Origin: Seohaeicola saemankumensis
GTDB taxonomy: Bacteria; Pseudomonadota; Alphaproteobacteria; Rhodobacterales; Rhodobacteraceae
Assembly (NCBI RefSeq): GCF_020171285.1
Contig: NZ_JAIUZI010000003.1
Location: 1-64,000, forward strand
DNA: 64,000 nt
Direction of reading: 5' to 3'
Made by a program: the position numbers and the translations under genes. The notes under the pieces were generated by a model. It saw nothing but the letters and a program-made list of their open reading frames with translations. It had not been told where the DNA came from and made no database searches. This document shows, in pieces, positions 8,451 to 17,128 of this stretch (positions within the stretch are counted from its first letter, which is position 1; each line of letters begins with the position of its first letter).

Positions 8451-8899
8451 TGATTAGCCCGCTGTATGGAATTGGTTTTGGTCGAGCCTAACGCCCATGG
8501 AAAGCGACTTCCACACCCAAGGGGCCAGCCATTCTCGTCGAGGGCCGCACATCCAAGCTGCCACGAACGACCGCTACCCGCCCTTGGCGCTGCGCGCGGC
8601 GGGCGCAATGTACGGATAGCCCCATTTTGGGATGGCGCAGCGAATGCTCGCCTTGTCCGCAACTCGGTCGCATTGCTGCGCTTCCAACGAAGCGCTGCCT
8701 TTTTATCTGCAGCGAGACGAATGGTTGGTCCTGCAGTTCTGTAGATGGCCCATACTTTCTCCTCCCGTTCATCCCGGGGCTGATTCGGGCAACATCGAAA
8801 TGCAACGACAAAAGAAGAAAACCACGCCCGCGCGCTTGCCCCACGCTTACCCATAGATGGGAGACGCACGACCAGGTTCATGCAAGTCACTGAAATGAG
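8451..8899. other. Intergenic region without a supported gene
   Basis: This stretch lies between the amidohydrolase start and the tRNA-Lys gene. Overlapping short frames are present on both strands, but their translations are Arg/Pro/Ser-rich and look like random GC-rich reading. The promoters of the amidohydrolase probably lie here. No clear hairpin or repeat was seen. Confidence 0.35.
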
Positions 8900-8975
8900 T
8901 GGTGAGCCGTGCAGGATTCGAACCTGCGACCCACTGATTAAAAGTCAGTTGCTCTACCAACTGAGCTAACGGCCC
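8900..8975 (-). tRNA. tRNA-Lys (anticodon UUU)
   Basis: Read on the minus strand the gene starts GGGCCGTTAGCTCAGTTGGT and has a complete cloverleaf. The acceptor stem GGGCCGT pairs with ACGGCTC, with one G-U pair. The D loop has GTTGGTAGAGC. The anticodon arm ACTGA-CTTTTAA-TCAGT places TTT in the loop. The T arm GCAGG-TTCGAAT-CCTGC follows, then discriminator A and an encoded CCA. It decodes AAA/AAG lysine codons. No second tRNA is adjacent. Confidence 0.97.
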
Positions 8976-9187
8976 ACTCTTTTCGGCGTCCGGTGTCCCG
9001 GTTGCCTGCCGCTCTCTAAGGCAATTGCTCTGGTAAGATCAACCGCTTAAATTGCGACCGTTGCACTTGATCCTGCGACCCGCGTGCCCCGATAGGCGGC
9101 CTACCTAAGAAAGCACGGCAGGGCGGTCAAGTCCCTATTTGCATGAAACCGTGCGAAAGACTGGATTCGCCCCCAAGCCATCGTTAT

Positions 9188-10030
9188 ATGCGCGCCATGC
9201 AGGACCAACCGGATACCACTTTGCCGTTCATGAAAATGCACGGGCTGGGCAACGACTTTGTCGTGATCGATGCACGTGTACGTGCGGTCGCGCTGACCCC
9301 CGCGCTGGCGCAGGCGATTGCCCACCGGCATTTCGGTGTGGGATTCGATCAGCTCGCGGTGATTTCGCCGGGCGAAGGGGACGCGCATCTGACGTTTTAC
9401 AACGCCGATGGCTCGACCTCGGCGGCCTGCGGCAACGCCACCCGCTGCATCGCCCGCCACCTGATGGACGAAGCGGGGCGCCGCGACCTGACCCTGACCA
9501 CGGACCGGGGCACCCTGCTGGCCCGCGATGCCGATGACGGGCTGACCTCGGTCAACATGGGACAGCCGCAAACCGACTGGCGCGACATTCCATTGGCCGA
9601 AGCTATGGACACGCTGGAATTGCCGATCGAGGGCGGCCCGACCGCAACCGGCATGGGCAACCCGCATTGCACCTTCTTTGTCGAGGATGCCGAGCTGATT
9701 CCCCTGGCCGAATTCGGCCCGCGCTACGAACACCATCCGCTCTATCCCGAACGCACCAACGTTCAGGTCGTCCATGTCGTCGGGCCCGATCATCTGCGGA
9801 TGCGGGTCTGGGAACGCGGTGTGGGTGTAACGCTGGCCTCCGGGTCCTCCTCCTGCGCCACCGCTGTGGCGGCTGCCCGGCGCGGGCTGACGGGGCGCAA
9901 GGTGCGCATTGATCTGGACGGCGGCACGCTGCACATCGACTGGCGCGACGATGGCGTCTGGATGACGGGACCGACCATGCATGTCTTCTCGGGCCATCTG
10001 ACACAGGCATTTCTGGACAGCCTCGCATGA
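9188..10030 (+). CDS. dapF: Diaminopimelate epimerase with Ser in place of the second catalytic Cys
   Basis: DapF interconverts LL- and meso-diaminopimelate for lysine and peptidoglycan synthesis, using two cysteines as acid and base. The protein of 280 residues has the typical [13 protein letters not shown] start, FYNADGS, the first Cys in [10 protein letters not shown] (Cys81), [11 protein letters not shown] and ERTNVQ. In the second signature the family normally reads GxGET-x2-CG-x-G; here it is [14 protein letters not shown], so residue 218 is Ser, with a Cys only at 222. The start at 9188 is a judgement: in-frame ATGs also exist at 9143, 9197 and 9230 and none has a strong ribosome binding site. 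Its stop overlaps the mtaB start as ATGA. Confidence 0.88.
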   Translation: MRAMQDQPDTTLPFMKMHGLGNDFVVIDARVRAVALTPALAQAIAHRHFGVGFDQLAVISPGEGDAHLTFYNADGSTSAACGNATRCIARHLMDEAGRRDLTLTTDRGTLLARDADDGLTSVNMGQPQTDWRDIPLAEAMDTLELPIEGGPTATGMGNPHCTFFVEDAELIPLAEFGPRYEHHPLYPERTNVQVVHVVGPDHLRMRVWERGVGVTLASGSSSCATAVAAARRGLTGRKVRIDLDGGTLHIDWRDDGVWMTGPTMHVFSGHLTQAFLDSLA

Positions 10031-11277
10031 GCGCACCCAAATTCACCACGCTGGGCTGCCGCCTGAACGCTTACGAAACCGAAGCGATGAAAGAGCTGAC
10101 CGCTCAGGCCGGTCTCGGCGACGCCGTCATCGTCAACACCTGCGCCGTCACCGCCGAAGCCGTCCGCAAGGCCCGGCAGGAAATTCGCCGCCTGCGCCGT
10201 GACAACCCCAACGCCCGGCTGATCGTGACCGGCTGCGCCGCCCAGACCGAACCCGAAACCTTTGCCGCGATGGCCGAGGTCGACGCGGTGATCGGCAACA
10301 CCGAAAAGATGCAGCCCGCCACCTGGTCCGCGCTGGCTGGCGATTTCGGCACCGAACCGGTGCAGGTCGACGACATCATGTCGGTCACCGAAACCGCCGG
10401 TCACCTGATTGACGGGTTCGGAACCCGGTCGCGCGCCTATGTCCAGGTACAGAATGGCTGCGATCACCGCTGCACCTTCTGTATCATCCCCTACGGTCGG
10501 GGCAATTCACGCTCGGTACCGGCCGGTGTCGTGGTCGACCAGATCAAACGCCTGGTGGATCGCGGCTATAACGAGGTCGTGCTGACCGGGGTCGACCTCA
10601 CGTCCTGGGGCGCCGACCTGCCCGCCGCGCCCCGGCTTGGCGATCTGGTGATGCGAATCCTGAAACTGGTGCCCGACCTGCGCCGCCTGCGGATCAGCAG
10701 CATCGACAGCATCGAGGTCGACGAGGCGCTGATGCAGGCCATCGCCACCGAACCGCGCCTGATGCCGCATCTGCACCTGTCCCTGCAGCATGGCGACGAC
10801 CTGATCCTGAAGCGGATGAAACGCCGCCACCTGCGCGACGATGCCATCCGCTTTGCGGAAGAGGCGCGCAAACTGCGCCCCGATATGACCTTTGGCGCCG
10901 ATATCATCGCCGGTTTCCCGACCGAGACCGAGGCGCATTTCGAAAACTCGCTCAGGCTGGTCGAGGACTGCCACCTGACCTGGCTGCATGTGTTTCCCTA
11001 TTCCAAACGCAATGGCACCCCGGCGGCCAAAATTCCGAATCAGGTCAACGGCGCGGTCATCCGCGAACGCGCGGCCCGGCTGCGACAGGCCGGTCAGGCG
11101 GCTGTCGACCGCCATCTGGCGGCCCAGGTCGGCCAGCGCCACCAGGTGCTTCTTGAGAACCCCCATATGGGACGGACCGAACAGTTCGCCGAAGTCCGCT
11201 TTGACGCGCCACAGCCCGAGGGCCAGATCGTGACCGCGCGGATCTTGGACCATGACGGGCGGCAACTGGTCGCCTGA
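10027..11277 (+). CDS. mtaB: tRNA (N6-threonylcarbamoyladenosine(37)-C2)-methylthiotransferase MtaB
   Basis: This radical-SAM methylthiotransferase converts t6A37 to ms2t6A37 in tRNAs that read ANN codons. The 416-residue protein has the UPF0004 domain with the three cluster cysteines in FTTLGCRLN (Cys10), VNTCAVT (about 38) and VTGCAAQ (about 72). The radical-SAM motif CDHRCTFC lies near residue 147, followed by [10 protein letters not shown], and LSLQHGDD and [12 protein letters not shown] follow. The YETEAMKE start and the length separate it from MiaB and RimO. Only a short C-terminal TRAM-like part is seen. It is translationally coupled to dapF by a 4-base overlap, a common alphaproteobacterial arrangement. 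The modified tRNA-Lys(UUU) gene, one of its likely substrates, is encoded 1 kb upstream. Confidence 0.93.
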   Translation: MSAPKFTTLGCRLNAYETEAMKELTAQAGLGDAVIVNTCAVTAEAVRKARQEIRRLRRDNPNARLIVTGCAAQTEPETFAAMAEVDAVIGNTEKMQPATWSALAGDFGTEPVQVDDIMSVTETAGHLIDGFGTRSRAYVQVQNGCDHRCTFCIIPYGRGNSRSVPAGVVVDQIKRLVDRGYNEVVLTGVDLTSWGADLPAAPRLGDLVMRILKLVPDLRRLRISSIDSIEVDEALMQAIATEPRLMPHLHLSLQHGDDLILKRMKRRHLRDDAIRFAEEARKLRPDMTFGADIIAGFPTETEAHFENSLRLVEDCHLTWLHVFPYSKRNGTPAAKIPNQVNGAVIRERAARLRQAGQAAVDRHLAAQVGQRHQVLLENPHMGRTEQFAEVRFDAPQPEGQIVTARILDHDGRQLVA

Positions 11278-11283
11278 CCCGGC

Positions 11284-11778
11284 TCAGTCCTCGGCCAGCA
11301 ACTCTTCCATGAACACGCTCAGCAGCTGCGCCCGGCCGTCGACACCGGCCTTGCCATAGATCCGCGTGCACTGCGCCCGCACGGTCCCCGGCGCCGTGCC
11401 GCGCACCGCGGCGATGGTCTCGTTATCGATCCCTTTCAGAACCATCAGCGCCACGTCGCGCTCAGCGGGGGTCAGCTCCCAGTCGTCAAAGAATCGCTCG
11501 ATCACCCCGGCCATGTCACCGCGCGCCGCGCGCAGGCCGGTGTCCATCTCGGCCATCCGCGACAGCAGCCGGCGCAGTTCGATCATGAAATAGATCACAC
11601 CAAAGATCATCACCGTGGCGACAAAGGCCTCCAGCGGCAGATGAAACCGCGACTCCGCGACATCGACGCCGATATCGGCGATCACGTCGCCAACAAAGAA
11701 CATCGCGCAGAGCCCCTGCGCCACGATCAGCGCGGCCAGCGTCGCCGCCCGCCGCGCCTGTGGGTCGCGTCCTGTCAT
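11284..11778 (-). CDS. Membrane-anchored LuxR-type helix-turn-helix regulator
   Basis: This 164-residue protein has two hydrophobic segments (about 12-34 and 47-68), then a linker and a C-terminal LuxR-type DNA-binding domain. The domain (about 98-160) reads ELTPAERDVALMVLKGIDNETIA, then GTVRAQCTRIYGKAGVDGRAQL, the usual four-helix signature. There is no receiver domain, so it probably acts from the inner membrane. It overlaps the cytochrome b561 gene by ATGA and is the last gene of a three-gene unit with PepSY and b561 genes. It may sense membrane redox state or voltage through its neighbour; that is inference. Confidence 0.75.
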   Translation of the reverse strand: MTGRDPQARRAATLAALIVAQGLCAMFFVGDVIADIGVDVAESRFHLPLEAFVATVMIFGVIYFMIELRRLLSRMAEMDTGLRAARGDMAGVIERFFDDWELTPAERDVALMVLKGIDNETIAAVRGTAPGTVRAQCTRIYGKAGVDGRAQLLSVFMEELLAED

Positions 11779-12350
11779 ACCACCGGCCTGTCGGCAGGCA
11801 CCGACTTGCGCCCGGTCAGCATCGCGCGCGCCAGCGGCACGCCCGACCGCCTGCTGTCGAACAGAACGCCGCCAACATGCAGAACAACCGAGATCATCAG
11901 CCAGCTGAACGCCGCCTCATGCGCCTCTTCGACCCAGTCGACGCCAAAGAACCGCAGGCTGCCCATCATGATGCCTGTCGCGCATAGCGCGGCCACCGTC
12001 AGCCAGATGTTATAGACCATGAGCGCCCCCAACGGGTTGTGCGACAGATGCACGGTCCGGTCACCGCCTGCTATCCCGCCCAGGTGGCGCACCGCCGCGC
12101 CGGGACTGGGTGGAAAGCTGGCAAACCGGGCCGGACGTGGCCCCACGATACCCCACAGCAAACGGATGGCAAGCAGCCCCAGCGCGGCATATCCGACCCA
12201 CTCGTGCACGATACCGTCCTCATCGGTCAGCGCCCCGTTCACCAGCACGCTCAGCGCCAGCCCCCAATGCACCATGCGCACCAGCGGATCCCAGACCGCG
12301 ATGTCGCGGGCGCCTGCGCGCCCGCGGTCACTGGTTCGGATCGTTCCCAC
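11775..12350 (-). CDS. Cytochrome b561 / Ni-Fe hydrogenase b-type cytochrome family protein
   Basis: This 191-residue integral membrane protein has four to five hydrophobic spans. The start WDPLVRMVHWGLALSV carries the first haem-ligand His typical of bacterial b-type cytochromes. Further His residues sit in IVHEWVGYAALG, VHLSHNPLGALMV, EEAHEAAFSWLM and SVVLHVGGV. The family passes electrons between quinols and periplasmic cytochromes or scavenging proteins. The start is GTG at 12350, directly after the stop of the PepSY gene, with no gap, so translation is probably coupled. The partner redox protein is not obvious in the window. Confidence 0.85.
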   Translation of the reverse strand: MGTIRTSDRGRAGARDIAVWDPLVRMVHWGLALSVLVNGALTDEDGIVHEWVGYAALGLLAIRLLWGIVGPRPARFASFPPSPGAAVRHLGGIAGGDRTVHLSHNPLGALMVYNIWLTVAALCATGIMMGSLRFFGVDWVEEAHEAAFSWLMISVVLHVGGVLFDSRRSGVPLARAMLTGRKSVPADRPVV

Positions 12351-12602
12351 CTATTTGGCCTCCAGCTTGGTCACCTTGCCGGACAGCGGGTCGACATAGA
12401 CCTCCGCCATCTTTCCATCCTTCACCACATAGGCTTCGATCTTGCCGTCCTCGGCCTCAATCTTGCGCACCTCATAGCCCATGTCGGTCAGCTTGGCGGT
12501 GATCTCGGCCTCCGTCGTGCCCAGAACGGTATCGCCGGTCAGGTCCATCGCCAGAACAGGGGCGGCCAACGCCATGGCCGCGATCAGTGCAAAGGTTTTC
12601 AT
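12351..12602 (-). CDS. Small exported PepSY-domain protein
   Basis: This protein has 83 residues: a Sec signal peptide (MKTFALIAAMALAAPVLA, cleavage near 18) and a single PepSY-like domain. The domain has the usual I-x2-L-x-x-x-G-Y-x-V-x-K-I-E-x-E-D-G pattern (KLTDMGYEVRKIEAEDGKIE) ending in VDPLSGKVTKLE. Such proteins act in the periplasm and are often paired with cytochrome b561 proteins, as here. It is first in the PepSY-b561-LuxR unit; its start is preceded by GGAGATATCTG on the coding strand. Confidence 0.85.
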   Translation of the reverse strand: MKTFALIAAMALAAPVLAMDLTGDTVLGTTEAEITAKLTDMGYEVRKIEAEDGKIEAYVVKDGKMAEVYVDPLSGKVTKLEAK

Positions 12603-12767
12603 CAGATATCTCCGTCAGATGTGAATGCCGGCGGACTGCCCGCCGGTGCTCCCCAACTAGGCCCGCCAGACCCGCATCTGAATGCGCGCCCGGCTTATTT
12701 GACCGCCCCTAAGCCCAAGCTGACGCGCCCCCGGCCCCGCACCATGCCCCTTGGTTCATCTCTTGCG

Positions 12768-12815
12768 AAATACTCCGGGGTGAATGCGCCAAAGGCGCAG
12801 AGGGGCTGGCCCCTC
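12768..12815. repeat. Intergenic double-hairpin element, copy A
   Basis: GAAATACTCCGGGGTGAA is followed by hairpin TGCGCC-AAA-GGCGCA (12785-12799) and immediately by hairpin GAGGGG-CTGG-CCCCTC (12800-12815). Copy B at 20511-20566 has the same order: an A-rich block, then TCCCGGGGGAG, then two hairpins of which the second is G5C/GC5. It lies between the PepSY gene and the petABC terminator. It looks like a REP-type element of the genome. Confidence 0.5.
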
Positions 12816-12857
12816 CCCGGCGCCCCAGGCCGCCCCAGACCAACCACGTAAATGAAA

Positions 12858-12883
12858 AGCCCCGCGACCAAGGTCACGGGGCT
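12858..12883 (-). terminator. Rho-independent terminator of petABC
   Basis: Read on the minus strand, AGCCCCGTGACC pairs with GGTCGCGGGGCT (one mismatch) across a two-base centre and is followed by TTTTCATTT. It lies 30 bases after the petC stop codon. Confidence 0.75.
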
Positions 12884-12913
12884 CATCGAATGTCAGATCG
12901 GCTAAAGCTGCGA

Positions 12914-13708
12914 TCAGGCGGATTTCTTGCCCTTGATCGGCGCCCACAGCTGTTTGTTTGTCAGGTACAGCAGCACCGACAGGATGATCAGGAACAGCAC
13001 ACCAACCAGGCCGGCCTGCTTGCGCGCCATCATCTTGGGTTCCGCCGTCCACATCAGAAAGGCCGACACGTCCTCAGCCAGGTGATGCATCGAGTTGGGA
13101 TGCCCGTCGACAAATTCCACCTGCTCGTCGAACAGCGGCGGCGCCATCGAAATCCAGCCGCCGGGGAAGGCGGTGTTTTCATACAGGATCGACCCGGCTT
13201 CTTCCTTCTCCTCACCGGTATAACCGATCAGCAGCGAGGTGATGTATTCCGGTCCGCCGATGCCACGCAGCAGCTGGTTGATACCGGTGCCATAGGGGCC
13301 GTGGAACCCGGCGCGCGACTTGGCCATCAGGCTCAGGTCCGGCGCACCCGCCGCAGTATTCTCGGGGAAATGGTCCGACGGCTTGGCCGGGCGGTAGTCG
13401 TCCAGCTCCGGATCGAAGACCTCGAAATACTCGGCGGCATAGGCCCGCACCTGATCCTCGGGCAAATGCAGACCGCCTTCGTCACCCAGTGTGCGGATCG
13501 GCACCTGCTTCAACCCGTGGCAGGCCGAGCAGACCTCGGTATAGATCTGCAGACCGCGTTGCAGTTGGTTCTGGTCGTATTTGCCGAACGGTCCCTCGAA
13601 CGAGAACGCGATATCCTCGATGTGCTGCTCTCCGCCGCCCGCCGCGAATGACGCGGCAGGGGCCAGGGCCAGAGCGAAGGCTGCACCAATGGCTAGTGTC
13701 TTGAACAT
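12914..13708 (-). CDS. petC: Cytochrome c1, haem-binding subunit of the bc1 complex
   Basis: This 264-residue protein carries electrons from the Rieske protein to cytochrome c. A signal peptide ([20 protein letters not shown]) precedes [22 protein letters not shown]. The c-type haem motif is CSACH (about 56-60), the axial Met should lie in the later [11 protein letters not shown] to GWISMAPPL region, and a C-terminal anchor (about 238-256, [15 protein letters not shown]) is followed by KGKKSA. The start at 13708 is chosen because the signal peptide begins there after GAGAGGGAT; the open frame upstream to 13975 overlaps petB. It lies 17 bases after petB. Confidence 0.96.
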   Translation of the reverse strand: MFKTLAIGAAFALALAPAASFAAGGGEQHIEDIAFSFEGPFGKYDQNQLQRGLQIYTEVCSACHGLKQVPIRTLGDEGGLHLPEDQVRAYAAEYFEVFDPELDDYRPAKPSDHFPENTAAGAPDLSLMAKSRAGFHGPYGTGINQLLRGIGGPEYITSLLIGYTGEEKEEAGSILYENTAFPGGWISMAPPLFDEQVEFVDGHPNSMHHLAEDVSAFLMWTAEPKMMARKQAGLVGVLFLIILSVLLYLTNKQLWAPIKGKKSA

Positions 13709-13725
13709 GGGTTCAGATCCCTCTC

Positions 13726-15066
13726 TTACTCGGCCGGGGTTGCTTCGGCGGAAGCATCCGATTTCTTGCCGTAATGCGCATCGAAATCCTCTTCGATGGT
13801 CGCCGGCATTGCAGTGGGTTTCTCGATCACGCCCAGGATCGGCAGGATGACAAAGAAGTACCCGAACCAATACGCCGACGCGATCAGCGAGAAGGACGCA
13901 TAGGGTTCTTCCGCAGGCATCGCCCCCAGCCACATCAGCGCCATGAAGTCGATGACCAGTAGGTAGAACCACCACTTGAACATCGGCCGGTAGCTGCCAG
14001 AACGCACCGAAGAGGTGTCCAGCCAGGGCGCCAGCGCCATCGCGATGATCGCACCGAACATCGCCAGCACACCAAAGAACTTGGCGTCGACGATGCCGCC
14101 GGTGATGAAGGACGCGAACTGCACGACCCAGACTTCACCGGTAAAGGCACGCAGGATCGCGTAGAACGGCAGGAAGTACCACTCCGGCACGATATGCGCG
14201 GGCGTCACCAGCGCGTTGGCCTCGATGTAGTTGTCGGGGTGACCCAGGTAGTTCGGCATGAAGCCGACGATCGCCCAGAACACCACCATGACCACGGCCA
14301 GCGCGAACACGTCCTTGATCACGAAGTAGGGCCAGAACGGCAGGGTGTCCTTTTCGGCCTCGGCTTTCGACCCGCGACGCACGTCAACACCAGTGGGGTT
14401 GTTGTTGCCCGTGGTGTGGAAGGCCCAGATGTGCAGGATCACCAGCGCCGCGATGACCATCGGCAGCAGGTAGTGCAGCGAGAAGAAGCGGTTCAGCGTG
14501 GCGTTGTCCACGGCGGGCCCGCCCAGCAGCCAGGTCTGGATCGATTCGCCGATGAACGGGATCGCGCCGAACAGGCCGGTGATCACGGTTGCGCCCCAGA
14601 ACGACATCTGCCCCCAGGGCAGAACATAGCCCATGAACGCGGTGCCCATCATGCACAGGTAGATCAGCATGCCGATGATCCACGTGACTTCGCGCGGCGC
14701 CTTGTACGAGCCGTAGAACAGGCCGCGGAAGATATGGATGTAAACGGCGACAAAGAACAGCGAGGCACCGTTGGCGTGCAGGTAGCGCAGCATATGGCCA
14801 CCGTTCACGTTGCGCATGATGTGCTCGACGCTGGCGAACGCCAGGTCCACATGCGGCGTGTAATGCATCACCAGCACAACGCCGGTCACAATCTGCAGCA
14901 CCAGGCAGAACGCCAGAACGATGCCCCAGATCCACCACCAGTTCAGGTTCTTGGGGGTGGGAATCATGATGGTGTCATACACCAGCCCAACGATCGGCAG
15001 GCGGCTGTGCAGCCACTTTTCGCCACTGGTCTTTGGTTCGTAATGATCGTGCGGAATTCCGGACAT
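13726..15066 (-). CDS. petB: Cytochrome b subunit of the bc1 complex
   Basis: This 446-residue membrane protein has eight hydrophobic helices. It oxidises ubiquinol at the Qo site and reduces it at Qi using two b haems. Haem-ligand His pairs appear in the second helix ([24 protein letters not shown]) and the fourth ([31 protein letters not shown]). The Qo-site PEWY motif occurs in [18 protein letters not shown] Glu/Ala-rich cytoplasmic tail is present. It sits 11 bases after petA and 17 before petC. Confidence 0.97.
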   Translation of the reverse strand: MSGIPHDHYEPKTSGEKWLHSRLPIVGLVYDTIMIPTPKNLNWWWIWGIVLAFCLVLQIVTGVVLVMHYTPHVDLAFASVEHIMRNVNGGHMLRYLHANGASLFFVAVYIHIFRGLFYGSYKAPREVTWIIGMLIYLCMMGTAFMGYVLPWGQMSFWGATVITGLFGAIPFIGESIQTWLLGGPAVDNATLNRFFSLHYLLPMVIAALVILHIWAFHTTGNNNPTGVDVRRGSKAEAEKDTLPFWPYFVIKDVFALAVVMVVFWAIVGFMPNYLGHPDNYIEANALVTPAHIVPEWYFLPFYAILRAFTGEVWVVQFASFITGGIVDAKFFGVLAMFGAIIAMALAPWLDTSSVRSGSYRPMFKWWFYLLVIDFMALMWLGAMPAEEPYASFSLIASAYWFGYFFVILPILGVIEKPTAMPATIEEDFDAHYGKKSDASAEATPAE

Positions 15067-15077
15067 GTTTGACCCCT

Positions 15078-15638
15078 TTAACCCAGCTTGATCGTGGTTT
15101 CGTCGACGAATTCCGCAACCGGAACCGGCAGGTTCTCGGGCGCGGGGCCTTTGCGGATACGACCGGCGGTGTCGTAGTGCGACCCGTGACAGGGGCAGAA
15201 CCAGCCGTGGTAGTCGCCCGCGCCATCACCCAGCGGCACACAGCCCAGGTGGGTGCAGACACCCATCATCACCAGCCATTCGCCGGCTTCGTCCAGCGTG
15301 CGGTTTTCATCCGACGCGTCCAGGCCCGGCTTGTTGGCGTTCCGGTCCAGCGGGTCCGGCAGGTCGGCCAGTTCCACCGCGCGCGCCTCGGCGATCTCTT
15401 CCTCGGTGCGACGACGGATGAACACCGGCTTGCCCAGGAATTTCACGCTGATCTGGGTGCCGACCTCGACTCCGCTCACATCGACGCGAATCGAGGACAG
15501 CGCCTGAACATCCGCCGACGGGTTCATCTGGTTGACCAGCGGCCAGATCGCGGCCCCTGCGGTTACGGCACCTGCGCCGGCTGTGGCGTAGTAGAGGAAA
15601 TCTCTCCGGGTGCCTTCGTGGTCTTCTGCGTGGGACAC
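15078..15638 (-). CDS. petA: Ubiquinol-cytochrome c reductase iron-sulfur (Rieske) subunit
   Basis: The protein has 186 residues. It starts [19 protein letters not shown], where the twin-Arg motif TRRDFLYYA and the following hydrophobic stretch form the uncleaved Tat-dependent membrane anchor. The 2Fe-2S ligands are in CTHLGC (about 130) and CPCHGSHYD (about 150), with the disulfide cysteines in the same loops. I place the start at the GTG at 15638: it is preceded by GGAG at 9 bases and the open frame upstream to 15800 shows no homology. First gene of petABC. Confidence 0.96.
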   Translation of the reverse strand: MSHAEDHEGTRRDFLYYATAGAGAVTAGAAIWPLVNQMNPSADVQALSSIRVDVSGVEVGTQISVKFLGKPVFIRRRTEEEIAEARAVELADLPDPLDRNANKPGLDASDENRTLDEAGEWLVMMGVCTHLGCVPLGDGAGDYHGWFCPCHGSHYDTAGRIRKGPAPENLPVPVAEFVDETTIKLG

Positions 15639-15714
15639 GAGGTTTTCTCCGATTCCAGCGCCCCCAAGGGGCAAACATGCGAATGCACCGCGCGGCGGCG
15701 GTGTCTCAAGGCGG

Positions 15715-15918
15715 CTATCTAGCCGGGTCAGACGCCTTCGTCCAGCGGTCATAGTCGCGCATGAGGTCGCAGTTTGGTCCGCCTGTCGCGATGTGGCCAC
15801 ACAGCGACGCCGCCCGCGCCGGGATCGCGCTTATCCCGCCGGGATTGTCGCCTGCATCGACGGGCGCTCGGCGAAATCCGCATACCACGCCGCCAACGGC
15901 TCCCGACCGGTCCGCCAT
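15715..15918 (-). CDS. Possible small ORF overlapping the GST 3' end
   Basis: The C-terminal half downstream of the GST stop ([14 protein letters not shown], then [10 protein letters not shown]) has codon use like real genes of this genome and ends with TAG at 15715. No convincing start codon lies between the GST stop and this segment; the only ATG giving the whole frame is at 15918, inside GST. It may be a small gene with an unusual start, a remnant, or chance. Function unknown. Confidence 0.22.
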   Translation of the reverse strand: MADRSGAVGGVVCGFRRAPVDAGDNPGGISAIPARAASLCGHIATGGPNCDLMRDYDRWTKASDPAR

Positions 15919-16439
15919 CCACGGGCATCATGACGGAAATCCAGGTATCCCAGCGCGCAACCGACCGCGATCTGGCCGATGCTCAGCGGCCCGTTCAGAT
16001 CGTCGATCCAATCGCTGTTCAGCGCGTCCAGGGCGCCGCACACCTTGCCCCACTGCGCCTCTACCCAATCGGGCGATTGCTGCGCCTCGGGCCGCAGCCG
16101 CGCCTCGTAAACCATCAACACGGCGGCCTCCAGCAGACCGTCGGCGGTGGCCTCCAGCGTCAGCATCCGCCAGATCCCGTCGCCCGCCGGATAAAGGCCC
16201 GCCTGCGCGCGCGCATCCAGGTACCGCGTGATCACCCGGCTGTCATAGATCGCGCTGCCATCGTCCGGAATCAGCGCCGGGATCTTGCCGGTCGGATTCG
16301 CCGCCCGCGCCTCGGGGGCGGTGTTGATCGCGGTCGTGGCGACCGGGATCTCTTCGACATCGCCGGTTTGGCCGGTTTCATGCAAAACGACGCGGACCTT
16401 GCGCACAAAGGGCGAGGCCGTTGAGGAAATGAGCTTCAT
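15831..16439 (-). CDS. Glutathione S-transferase family protein
   Basis: This 202-residue soluble protein has a thioredoxin-like N-terminal domain (MKLISSTASPFVRKVRVVLHETG, Ser in SPF at the position of the glutathione-activating residue) with the cis-Pro motif NPTGKIPALI (about 50-60) and the DSRVITRYLD glutathione contact. An all-helical C-terminal domain follows (about 85-195). It is typical of the bacterial beta/theta-like group that detoxifies electrophiles. The start at 16439 is preceded by GGGAGA; an in-frame ATG at 16469 lacks support. It stands alone downstream of a PaiB-like gene on the same strand. Confidence 0.88.
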   Translation of the reverse strand: MKLISSTASPFVRKVRVVLHETGQTGDVEEIPVATTAINTAPEARAANPTGKIPALIPDDGSAIYDSRVITRYLDARAQAGLYPAGDGIWRMLTLEATADGLLEAAVLMVYEARLRPEAQQSPDWVEAQWGKVCGALDALNSDWIDDLNGPLSIGQIAVGCALGYLDFRHDARGWRTGREPLAAWYADFAERPSMQATIPAG

Positions 16440-16493
16440 GGACAGGTCTCCCAACCGGTTTCGCGCCACCCTAGGCGCGCGCGCCGGGGCTGT

Positions 16494-17114
16494 CTACGGC
16501 GCCTTTTTCGCGCCCAGCATCAGGCCCGCCAGATCCGCGACCTCGGCGCCGATGCCAAACCCGCGCATCTGGCCTGCCGCGCGCTCGCGCACTGCGTCGG
16601 GCTTGTTCTGGCTCAGCTTCCAGGTGCCATCGACCGCTTCGATCCGCAGCCGGCAGGGCACGATCATCCGCATCATCCGCTCCAGCGCCTGCGCGTCCAT
16701 CTTGTCTGCGGTCCAGGGCAGCTTGGGCCGCAGCCTGTCCTCGAACCGGGCCGACAGCCGGTCCAGCACATCGCGCAGTTCCTCCTGTGGGCGCAGCTCA
16801 AGCGTACCCGACAGATGCACCGCCACATAGTTCCAGGTCGGCACCTGATCGTCGATCCCGTACCAGTCGGGCGAGACATAGCTGTCCGGCCCCGACACCG
16901 CGATCACCGCCTGCAAAGGTTGGCCCAGCGCCCGCGCGATCGGATTCGACCGCACCAGATGCAGGTCGACCACATCCTCCAACAGCACAAACGGCACATG
17001 GCTCAGCAACGGCGCCCCGTCGACCGCAACCGTCAGCACTCCAAACGCCCGCTCGGCGGCGAATGCCATGTTCTCCGCGCGGCTCGCGGTATGATAAACA
17101 GGATTGGGATGCAT
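16494..17114 (-). CDS. FMN-binding negative transcriptional regulator, PaiB family
   Basis: This 206-residue protein has a split-barrel flavin-binding fold. It begins MHPNPVYHTASRAENMAFA, then FGVLTV and LLSHVPFVL, then the core HLVRSNPIARALGQ and the signature YVSPDWYG and VPTWNYVAVH (about 78-100). The KLSQNKPDAVRERA stretch near 175 is also characteristic. Named after Bacillus PaiB, which with PaiA represses sporulation and protease genes; most members are probably flavin-dependent small enzymes of unknown reaction. AAGGAC precedes the ATG. Single gene between thiQ and GST. Confidence 0.88.
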   Translation of the reverse strand: MHPNPVYHTASRAENMAFAAERAFGVLTVAVDGAPLLSHVPFVLLEDVVDLHLVRSNPIARALGQPLQAVIAVSGPDSYVSPDWYGIDDQVPTWNYVAVHLSGTLELRPQEELRDVLDRLSARFEDRLRPKLPWTADKMDAQALERMMRMIVPCRLRIEAVDGTWKLSQNKPDAVRERAAGQMRGFGIGAEVADLAGLMLGAKKAP

Positions 17115-17128
17115 GAGATGTCCTTACT

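Noticed and set aside
8444..8893. Overlapping frames of about 90-150 codons on both strands
   Set aside because: Low-complexity Arg/Pro/Ser content, no conserved motif and no ribosome site; treated as non-coding.
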